A stretch of 20,076 nt of DNA from Bacteroidaceae bacterium (GTDB taxonomy: Bacteria; Bacteroidota; Bacteroidia; Bacteroidales; Bacteroidaceae), in contig CABIXF010000056.1 in the NCBI GenBank assembly GCA_902362595.1, positions 1-20,076 on the forward strand, written 5' to 3'. The position numbers were made by a program, and so were the translations under genes. Numbering within the stretch: position 1 is the first letter of the stretch; each line of letters starts with the position of its first letter. A model generated the notes under the pieces. It had not been told where the DNA came from and made no database searches. It saw only the letters and a list, made by a program, of their open reading frames with translations. Of this stretch, positions 13,940-20,076 are shown piece after piece.

Positions 13940-15298
13940 TTATTCTACAATCAACTTTAAATGGGTGTCGCCCGTCTTGGCTTTCAGCCATTTCACTATT
14001 TTTTCCTTACTTTTCTGGTCGGGTACCCGCTGACAGTCGATAATCGCGTATGTCAGTGTATCAACACGGGAACTATCCACAGACAAACGCAGACTCTTGG
14101 AAACGGACAAGGTCTTGATTTCCGGGAAAAGGACCTTGATTTCCTGTCCCAACTGCTTTCCCAGCCAATCCGAGCCAGAGAAATCAGCCAACTGTTTATG
14201 CAAGGTGTCAATCGCTGCCTCTTGTTCCTTCAAACGTTTCTCACTGTTCCGATAAAAGTCTTCCATTACCATCGACTTGATGTTACTGATGTCTACCGCA
14301 TTACCGTCTCCCATACCTTGGAATACCACCAGATTGGTCTTGGCCAGATTATAATCGGGCAAACGGTGCTGTGCGGCGGCAATCTGTTCCTTCGACACTT
14401 CCTTTCCAATCAATACGACCTTTATCTCCCGCTTGTCGTACGAAATCTCACGGCTCAAGATTTGAGAGTCGGGAAACTGCAGCTCCTCGGCAATAAAATG
14501 ACTCGCAGAGGTCTGATAGAAGGTTTCCCGCACAATATTATAAGTAAGATACACTGCCGGACACATGGTACCTACCGTTATCCAGATGATATAACGCCGC
14601 ACCAGTTTCTCACGGGCCTTGTCCACAAACTGCTTGCGCTGGAAATGCATCACACGCACCCCGATGTAAGTGGCCAGACTGATAAAGACGGAATTGATGA
14701 AATACAAATAGAAAGCTCCCAGAAAATACAACAGATTCCCTGTAGCCAGTCCGAACCCAGCCGTACACAAAGGGGGCATCAACGCCGTAGCAATGGCTAC
14801 ACCCGGAATCACATTTCCCTTCTCTTTGGTAGCCAAAGCCACAATACCGGCCAACCCACCGACCAAAGCAATGAATACGTCGTAGATAGTGGGTGACGTA
14901 CGGGCCAGCAATTCCGATTGCACTTCATCCAATGGGGTAAAGGCAAAATAAATCGTGGCGGTAGTTACACTAAACAGAGTCGCTATCAGGTAACTTTTTA
15001 ATGAACGTTTCATCAACTCAAAGTCATTCAAACCGATGGAAAGTCCGACTCCCATGATAGGTCCCATCAACGGAGATATCAACATGGCACCGATAATGAC
15101 AGCCGTAGAATTGACATTCAAGCCCAACGAAGCAATAAAGGTGGCAAATATCAAGACCCACAAGTTGGTTCCCTTAAACTCCACCCCGTTGCGGATGGTA
15201 TCCACTGTCAGTTGCTCGTCTTCCTTGCTCCGGTTCAAGTCCAGATACTCATTGAAAAATTTACGAAGCAGAAATTTTCGTTTGTTTCCTAGTTCCAT
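13940..15298 (-). CDS. DUF389 (TIGR00341-type) membrane protein
   Basis: A 452-residue protein. The first 240 residues hold the conserved DUF389 membrane block, with several hydrophobic segments including LWVLIFATFIASLGLNVNST, AVIIGAMLISPLMGPIMGVG and GLAGIVALATKEKGNVIPGV. The last about 190 residues are soluble and contain a coiled-coil stretch (NSEKRLKEQEAAIDTLHKQL). The function of this family is not known. It is the last gene of a minus-strand run with ruvB and the flippase gene, 43 bp after the flippase stop, and ends before the bidirectional terminator. The length is in the usual range for the Bacteroidota form. The GC content is clearly higher than in the island. Confidence 0.87.
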   Translation of the reverse strand: MELGNKRKFLLRKFFNEYLDLNRSKEDEQLTVDTIRNGVEFKGTNLWVLIFATFIASLGLNVNSTAVIIGAMLISPLMGPIMGVGLSIGLNDFELMKRSLKSYLIATLFSVTTATIYFAFTPLDEVQSELLARTSPTIYDVFIALVGGLAGIVALATKEKGNVIPGVAIATALMPPLCTAGFGLATGNLLYFLGAFYLYFINSVFISLATYIGVRVMHFQRKQFVDKAREKLVRRYIIWITVGTMCPAVYLTYNIVRETFYQTSASHFIAEELQFPDSQILSREISYDKREIKVVLIGKEVSKEQIAAAQHRLPDYNLAKTNLVVFQGMGDGNAVDISNIKSMVMEDFYRNSEKRLKEQEAAIDTLHKQLADFSGSDWLGKQLGQEIKVLFPEIKTLSVSKSLRLSVDSSRVDTLTYAIIDCQRVPDQKSKEKIVKWLKAKTGDTHLKLIVE

Positions 15299-15341
15299 AA
15301 CAGCCCGATTTGGTTACTTGATAAGTTTCTCCTCTTGCCAG

Positions 15342-16832
15342 TTACCGAAAGAAACGGCCGACAAAAGGTAAAGTTCTTAAAGGTAAGTCTTTTTTGATAA
15401 TAAATGCGATAAACAGCAAAATTAATATCGTACGGAAACCTAAACGCAACCAGAGATTGGCAATCGGCGTTTCCTGTGACAACACATAAAGCACCACGGC
15501 CACAATCAGATAGAGCGTCATGTCTTTCAACGGATAAGCTACCGGATACTTTTTCTGCCCGATGAAATAAGACAGCAAGGTAATCACTCCGTAACCTGCC
15601 ACCGAAGCCCAAGCAGAAGCCACATATCCGTAGGTCGGTACCAGCCAGATATTCAACCCCAGAATCACGGCGCAGCCAATCAAAGAAAAGTAAGCTCCCC
15701 AGTAGGTTTCATCGGTCAGTTTGTACCAGAAAGAGAGATTAAAATAAATGCCCTTAAAAATCTCGGCCAGCATGACGATAGCCACTACGCTCAATCCCTC
15801 CCAATAGTCGGAAGCTACCATATACTTCAGAATGTCCATGTAACCCATCACGGCCAAGAAAGCCAGCAGCGAGAAGATAAAGAAGAACTTCATCGCCGAA
15901 GAGTAGACCTTCTTACTGTCTGCATCCTTGTTCTTGCCAAAGACGAACGGTTCGTAGGCATAGCGGAAAGCCTGTGTAAACATCGCCATCACCAGCGCCA
16001 CCTTACTCGTGGCACTGTATATACCCAGCTGCACCAACCCTTCCGAACGGTCGTCGAACAGATAAGGATAAATCATCTTGTCGACCGTCTGGTTCAGGAT
16101 ACCTACCAGCCCAAATATCAATATCGGAAAAGAATAGTTAACCATGCGCTTCATCAGCACCTTGTCCATGTGATAGGATACCCCACGCAGTTCCGGTATG
16201 AAAAAAAACATCTGCAAGGCCGACATAATCAGGTTGGACACGAAAATGTAACCCACCAGATAGTCCGGATTATAAAACCAGTTTACCGTTTCGGGGGCAT
16301 GAACATTCAGCCACGGACAAACGAGCAGGAAAAAGAGGTTCAGCAGAATGTTTCCCACAATGTTCAGCAACTTGATGGAAGCGAACTTGATAGGGCGTTT
16401 CTTATAACGCAGATACGCAAAAGGTATGCACTGGAAAGAATCGAGTGCCACCACACACACCATCATGGCAATATAGTCCGGATGATCCGGGTATTCCAGC
16501 AAGGCAGAAAGCGGATGTAGGAAAGCCATGCACAGCACAACAAACAGCAACGAAAGTCCTCCCACAAACAGCAGGGAGTTGGCATACACCTTCCCGGCAT
16601 CCTCGTCCGACTTGTTGGCGAAACGGAAGAATCCTGTCTCCATACCAAAAGTCAGCAACACCAGAATCAGTGCCGTATAAGCATATACATTCGATACCAC
16701 TCCATAGCCTCCGGAGGCGGCAGGCAACACAGCCGTATAGAGAGGTACCAGCAAATAATTCAAAAAACGTCCTACGATACTGCTCAATCCATAAATGGCA
16801 GTATCCTTTGCCAAAGATTTTATTCCGGCCAT
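15342..16832 (-). CDS. Polysaccharide/oligosaccharide flippase (MOP superfamily)
   Basis: A 496-residue integral membrane protein with about 12-14 hydrophobic segments and no signal peptide. The N-terminus SLAKDTAIYGLSSIVGRFLN with LLVPLYTAVLP is the typical opening of Wzx-like flippases. It would move lipid-linked oligosaccharides across the inner membrane for surface polysaccharide assembly. It follows ruvB by 9 bp, an arrangement that implies one transcript, though the two functions are unrelated. No glycosyltransferases are nearby, so the substrate cannot be guessed. MurJ-type lipid II flippase is a less likely alternative. Confidence 0.86.
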   Translation of the reverse strand: MAGIKSLAKDTAIYGLSSIVGRFLNYLLVPLYTAVLPAASGGYGVVSNVYAYTALILVLLTFGMETGFFRFANKSDEDAGKVYANSLLFVGGLSLLFVVLCMAFLHPLSALLEYPDHPDYIAMMVCVVALDSFQCIPFAYLRYKKRPIKFASIKLLNIVGNILLNLFFLLVCPWLNVHAPETVNWFYNPDYLVGYIFVSNLIMSALQMFFFIPELRGVSYHMDKVLMKRMVNYSFPILIFGLVGILNQTVDKMIYPYLFDDRSEGLVQLGIYSATSKVALVMAMFTQAFRYAYEPFVFGKNKDADSKKVYSSAMKFFFIFSLLAFLAVMGYMDILKYMVASDYWEGLSVVAIVMLAEIFKGIYFNLSFWYKLTDETYWGAYFSLIGCAVILGLNIWLVPTYGYVASAWASVAGYGVITLLSYFIGQKKYPVAYPLKDMTLYLIVAVVLYVLSQETPIANLWLRLGFRTILILLFIAFIIKKDLPLRTLPFVGRFFR

Positions 16833-16841
16833 ATTCTTCTA

Positions 16842-17867
16842 TTAATCAAACAGTGTTTTCTCACTGCTGTATTTACTTTTTCCTAAATGTTTATATGCCA
16901 GTTCGGTCACTTCACGGCCTCGGGGTGTACGTTTCAGGAATCCTTCTTTTATCAGGAAGGGTTCATACACTTCTTCCAACGTACCGGGGTCTTCTCCCAA
17001 GGCAGTGGCAATGGTTGTCAGCCCCACCGGTCCTCCCTTGAACTTATCGATGAGCGTACACAGAATCTTGTTGTCTATTTCATCCAGTCCATACTGGTCG
17101 ATGTTCAAGGCTTCCAGTGCAAAACGGGCAATCTCCACGTCAATCCGTCCCGAACCTTTCACCTGCGCGAAGTCGCGCACACGCCTCAACAGGGCATTGG
17201 CAATACGCGGGGTTCCCCGGCTGCGTGAAGCAATCTCTCCCGCCGCATCCACGTCGCAAGGCACATCCAGAATACGTGCCGAACGCAGGATGATGCGCGT
17301 CAGAATGGAATCGTCGTAATATTCCAGATGGAGGTTGATACCAAAACGGGCACGAAGCGGAGCTGTCAGCAGTCCACTGCGGGTCGTGGCTCCCACCAGG
17401 GTGAACGGGTTCAGGTCTATCTGGATGCTACGGGCCGAAGGGCCTTTGTCAATCATGATGTCGATGCGGTAGTCCTCCATAGCCGAGTACAGGTACTCCT
17501 CCACTACCGGGCTCAACCGGTGAATCTCATCAATAAACAACACGTCGTTAGGCTCCAGGCTGGTCAGTACCCCGGCCAAATCACCCGGCTTGTCGAGTAC
17601 CGGACCTGAAGTGACCTTGAAGCCCACCCCCAGTTCGTTGGCAATAATGTTACTCAATGTGGTTTTTCCCAGTCCGGGAGGGCCGTGAAGTAATACGTGG
17701 TCGAGTGCTTCCGCCCGAAGCCGTGCCGCTTTTACAAAGATGCGCAGATTGTCCACCACCTTGTCCTGCCCGCTGAAGTCCTCAAACTGGAGCGGACGAA
17801 GGGCGTTTTCAAAGTCACGCTCCTTTCCGGTTGGTTTGTAATCGCGTATATCAAACTGTTCTTCCAT
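16842..17867 (-). CDS. ruvB: Holliday junction branch-migration helicase RuvB
   Basis: A 341-residue AAA+ ATPase, the motor that drives Holliday junctions with RuvA before RuvC cleavage. Present are Walker [10 protein letters not shown], Walker [13 protein letters not shown], sensor 1 VGATTRSG, the arginine-finger region APLRARFGI, and the C-terminal winged helix ending in [23 protein letters not shown] 17867 ([10 protein letters not shown]) is chosen over ATG 17891 because the latter coincides with the -7 box at 17890-17898. It is the first gene of the ruvB-flippase-DUF389 unit. It is a chromosomal marker gene that places this part of the window in the core genome. Confidence 0.97.
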   Translation of the reverse strand: MEEQFDIRDYKPTGKERDFENALRPLQFEDFSGQDKVVDNLRIFVKAARLRAEALDHVLLHGPPGLGKTTLSNIIANELGVGFKVTSGPVLDKPGDLAGVLTSLEPNDVLFIDEIHRLSPVVEEYLYSAMEDYRIDIMIDKGPSARSIQIDLNPFTLVGATTRSGLLTAPLRARFGINLHLEYYDDSILTRIILRSARILDVPCDVDAAGEIASRSRGTPRIANALLRRVRDFAQVKGSGRIDVEIARFALEALNIDQYGLDEIDNKILCTLIDKFKGGPVGLTTIATALGEDPGTLEEVYEPFLIKEGFLKRTPRGREVTELAYKHLGKSKYSSEKTLFD

Positions 17868-17889
17868 AAATTCGTCTAAAAGTCTGGTC

Positions 17890-17898
17890 ACAAAAGTA
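17890..17898 (-). promoter_or_regulatory. -7 box of the ruvB operon
   Basis: The minus strand reads TACTTTTGT (17898 to 17890), matching TAnnTTTG, 22 bp before the ruvB start at 17867. Confidence 0.6.
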
Positions 17899-17950
17899 CG
17901 AATAAAAGAAGAATCCCCGATGAAGAATCCCGAATTTCGTTTATATATTG

Positions 17951-17958
17951 TATTTTTG
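17951..17958 (+). promoter_or_regulatory. -7 box of the EFR1-mnmA operon
   Basis: TATTTTTG matches TAnnTTTG 29 bp before the ATG at 17988. It is divergent from the ruvB promoter in a 120-bp intergenic space. Confidence 0.55.
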
Positions 17959-17987
17959 TCTACTACAAAAATTGACAGATTGAACTT

Positions 17988-18794
17988 ATGACATCAACCA
18001 CTACCCCACTGAATGGAAACCGACTGATTTTTTTCTCCCCCACCCACACCTCGGCTCAAATCGCACGGGCCATCGGGGAAGGTATCGGAATGGGAAGAAG
18101 AATGGAAACCGACCTGACCTTGAATGAATCTTACTCTCCAATCGAGTTGGAAGGAGAATTGTGCGTCATTGTAACCCCTGTGTACGGAGGACGTGTTCCC
18201 GCTCTCGCACTTCAACGCTTGCAACGTCTTAAAGGGAACGGAGCTCCTGCGATTCTCGGGGTCGTATATGGCAACCGGGATTATGAAGACGCTTTATTGG
18301 AACTCCGGGATACAGCCATCCAACTAGGCTTTGTGCCTCTCACTGCTGGAGCCTTTATTGGAGAGCATAGTTACAGCACACCTGAACTGCCCATCGCTGC
18401 CGGACGACCGGATACGGACGACTTGCTACAGGCCCGCGAATTTGGGAAAGCCAGCCTAAAGAAATGGAACCACCTGCACACAACCGACACTCCAATTCCC
18501 GAACTGACCGTCAAAGGGAACTTTCCCTATAAATCATGGACTCCGGGTACCCCTGCATGCCCCACTTGTACAGAGAGCTGTTTCGCCTGTGGAGAATGTA
18601 TCGAGGTCTGCCCCACCCATGCCATTCATTTCAATGCAGACCAGACTGCCATTGAAACGGACATCTATAAATGCATCAAATGTTGTGCCTGCGTGAAATG
18701 CTGTCCGAACGAGGCCCGTAAGTTCAGTACCCCGTTTGCGGCCATCCTCCACGAAAAGTGCAGTGCCCGCCGTCAACCGGAATTGTTTTTCTAA
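17988..18794 (+). CDS. EFR1-type flavodoxin-ferredoxin protein
   Basis: A 268-residue redox protein. The N-terminal flavodoxin-like part starts [20 protein letters not shown] (phosphate-binding loop about residues 17-23), with [10 protein letters not shown] near 62-71. The C-terminal part holds two 4Fe-4S motifs: C198-x2-C201-x2-C204-x3-C208-P and C229-x2-C232-x2-C235-x3-C239-P. It likely carries electrons between FMN and iron-sulphur clusters in the cytosol; the partner is unknown. It is 18 bp before mnmA, so the two are probably cotranscribed. A link to tRNA thiolation is possible but not shown by the sequence. Confidence 0.87.
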   Translation: MTSTTTPLNGNRLIFFSPTHTSAQIARAIGEGIGMGRRMETDLTLNESYSPIELEGELCVIVTPVYGGRVPALALQRLQRLKGNGAPAILGVVYGNRDYEDALLELRDTAIQLGFVPLTAGAFIGEHSYSTPELPIAAGRPDTDDLLQAREFGKASLKKWNHLHTTDTPIPELTVKGNFPYKSWTPGTPACPTCTESCFACGECIEVCPTHAIHFNADQTAIETDIYKCIKCCACVKCCPNEARKFSTPFAAILHEKCSARRQPELFF

Positions 18795-18812
18795 TCTCAA
18801 CCCAGCGTTTAC

Positions 18813-19943
18813 ATGAAAGAAAGAGAAAAAAGAGTTTTGGTCGGCATGAGTGGAGGCATCGACAGTTCGGCTGCCTGCATCATGCTACAGGAGCAAGGAT
18901 ATGAAGTAGTAGGCGTGACCATGCGTACCTGGGACGTCGCGTCTCATTTTACCCCCGGCAACGACCAGCCCAATGAAGTGATTGAAGCACAACAACTGGC
19001 TGCCCGCCTAGGTATCGAACACCACGTGGCCGATGTGCGGACCGAGTTCCGCCAAGTCATTGTGCAGTATTTCATCGATGAATACATGCGGGGGCGTACC
19101 CCCAACCCTTGTGTGATGTGCAATCCCTTGTTCAAGGAACGGATTCTCTGTGAATGGGCAGACCGGTGCAATTGTGCCTGGATTGCCACGGGACACTACT
19201 GCCAGTTGAAAGATATCAATGGTTATCGCTACATCCTGACCGGCGACGACCCCCTGAAAGACCAGTCGTATTTTCTATGGAAACTGCCACAAGAGATTTT
19301 GAAACGGATGATGTTCCCTCTTGGCGGCATGACGAAAGCCAGCGTACGCGATTACCTCGCCTCAAAAGGTTTCGAGGCCAAAGCCCGTGGAGGAGAAAGC
19401 ATGGAAATCTGCTTCATTGAAAAAGACTACCGGGAATTTCTGAAAGAACATTGTCCTGATATTGACGAGAAAATCGGTCCGGGATGGTTTGTCGACAGCA
19501 AAGGGCTGAAACTGGGACAGCACAAAGGTTTCGCCTACTACACTATCGGACAGCGGAAAGGATTGGAAATCGCCTTGGGCAAACCGGCCTACGTATTGAA
19601 AATCAATCCGGCCAAAAACACAGTCATGCTGGGAGATGCCGACCAGCTTAAAACCCAGTATATGCTGGTAGAGGACTATAACGTGGCCAGTTTGGACGAG
19701 TTGCTCAGTTGTAAGGACTTGGCTGTACGCATCCGCTACCGCAGCCGGTCGATTCCTTGCCAGGTGATTCTGCTGGAGAACGGGCAACTGTTGGTCCGCT
19801 TCCAACAAGAGGCTTCTGCCATCACCCCCGGTCAGTCGGCTGTGTTCTACGAAGGCAACCGGGTATTGGGTGGCGGATTCATCGCTTTCCAGCAAGCCAT
19901 CAAAAAGATAGGTGCCGAGAACGAAGCGAAGTTCCCGAAATAA
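18813..19943 (+). CDS. mnmA: tRNA-specific 2-thiouridylase MnmA
   Basis: A 376-residue enzyme that thiolates uridine 34 of Lys, Glu and Gln tRNAs using ATP. The PP-loop [10 protein letters not shown] (11-20) binds [10 protein letters not shown] carries C103, and [10 protein letters not shown] carries C200; they correspond to the catalytic cysteine pair of the family. TGHYCQL (126-132) and the [19 protein letters not shown] segment are also typical. Full length, with an internal ATG set of no concern. It is cotranscribed with the EFR1 gene, and an IS982 copy begins only 20 bp after its stop, leaving no visible terminator. Confidence 0.96.
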   Translation: MKEREKRVLVGMSGGIDSSAACIMLQEQGYEVVGVTMRTWDVASHFTPGNDQPNEVIEAQQLAARLGIEHHVADVRTEFRQVIVQYFIDEYMRGRTPNPCVMCNPLFKERILCEWADRCNCAWIATGHYCQLKDINGYRYILTGDDPLKDQSYFLWKLPQEILKRMMFPLGGMTKASVRDYLASKGFEAKARGGESMEICFIEKDYREFLKEHCPDIDEKIGPGWFVDSKGLKLGQHKGFAYYTIGQRKGLEIALGKPAYVLKINPAKNTVMLGDADQLKTQYMLVEDYNVASLDELLSCKDLAVRIRYRSRSIPCQVILLENGQLLVRFQQEASAITPGQSAVFYEGNRVLGGGFIAFQQAIKKIGAENEAKFPK

Positions 19944-19963
19944 ATCACTCCTATACCTAAAAA

Positions 19964-20076
19964 ACGTGAGTTCGATATAAAATTAGAAAATAGACAGTTG
20001 TCCGTCATTGACAAAGTTTACATCAATGGCGGGCTTCTTTTCAAAAAAGCAATATGCTGCTATAGCCGACAAAGAG
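19964..20076 (-). mobile_element. IS982-family insertion sequence, second copy, cut by the window end
   Basis: The 113 bases from ACGTGAGTTCGA to the end are identical to positions 1-113, in the same orientation. The preceding CCTATACCTAAAA shows no match to the sequence after the right end of the first copy (TATATACGTT), so the two copies do not share one duplicated target. Confidence 0.93.
19983..20076 (-). CDS. IS982-family transposase, C-terminal end only
   Basis: Encodes the last 31 residues of the transposase, identical to those at 20-113; the rest lies beyond the window. Confidence 0.9.
   Translation of the reverse strand, partial: SLSAIAAYCFFEKKPAIDVNFVNDGQLSIF

Noticed and set aside
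13961..14896. A 311-codon frame on the plus strand opposite the DUF389 gene
   Set aside because: It is antisense to a well-supported membrane-protein gene, with His/Gln/Arg-rich composition and no domain; the same holds for the long frames opposite the flippase, ruvB and mnmA genes.
1..20076. The window as a composite transposon carried by the two IS982 copies
   Set aside because: The outer flanks show no shared target duplication, the inside contains core chromosomal genes and a tRNA remnant, and IS982 composite movement of this size would be unusual. Independent insertions or recombination are simpler.

Overview
The window reads as a Bacteroidota chromosome segment, most likely Bacteroidaceae (Bacteroides/Phocaeicola-like). 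The support is a NigD-type lipoprotein, typical gut-Bacteroides IS elements, and many promoters with the Bacteroidota -7 box TAnnTTTG. Two parts are joined at a tRNA remnant: an AT-rich accessory island (about 1-12,922) and a visibly more GC-rich core segment (about 12,923-19,963).

Island, left edge (1-2,199): a complete IS982-family element (1-1,032) has inserted into tnpB of an IS66-family element. The IS66 remnant (1,033-1,601) in turn truncated a small membrane-protein gene. A gene-free stretch follows.

Island, defence block (2,200-9,362, all minus strand), read in transcription order: a small XRE regulator; a WYL-domain regulator; an operon of HAD phosphatase, phosphoribosyltransferase (PRTase), DprA/SMF-like protein and an unknown 271-aa protein; then a retron. 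The retron consists of an ncRNA with a 16-bp a1/a2 stem, a reverse transcriptase with NAxxH, YADD and VTG motifs, and a 298-aa HEPN-like accessory protein. The PRTase/DprA pair resembles the ShosTA/PsyrTA class of toxin-antitoxin defence systems. The main observation is that the same promoter-operator module (a TAnnTTTGC -7 box with an inverted repeat CGAA-N7-TTCG at a fixed 20-bp offset) precedes three units: the WYL gene, the HAD-PRTase-DprA operon and the retron ncRNA. Retron and PRTase/DprA genes therefore look like one regulon under one local regulator, probably the WYL protein.

Island, right edge (9,413-12,922): an intact IS4-family element with a 9-bp target duplication, an AAA ATPase/DUF4143 gene between two diverged 78-bp direct repeats, and the 3' part of a CAT-anticodon tRNA gene that probably marks an integration site. 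No integrase lies in the window.

Core segment: a NigD-like lipoprotein; a minus-strand run of ruvB, a polysaccharide flippase and a DUF389 membrane protein; and a divergent pair of an EFR1-type flavodoxin-ferredoxin and mnmA. Twenty bases after mnmA a second IS982 copy begins in the same orientation and runs off the end. Its 113 visible bases are identical to positions 1-113.
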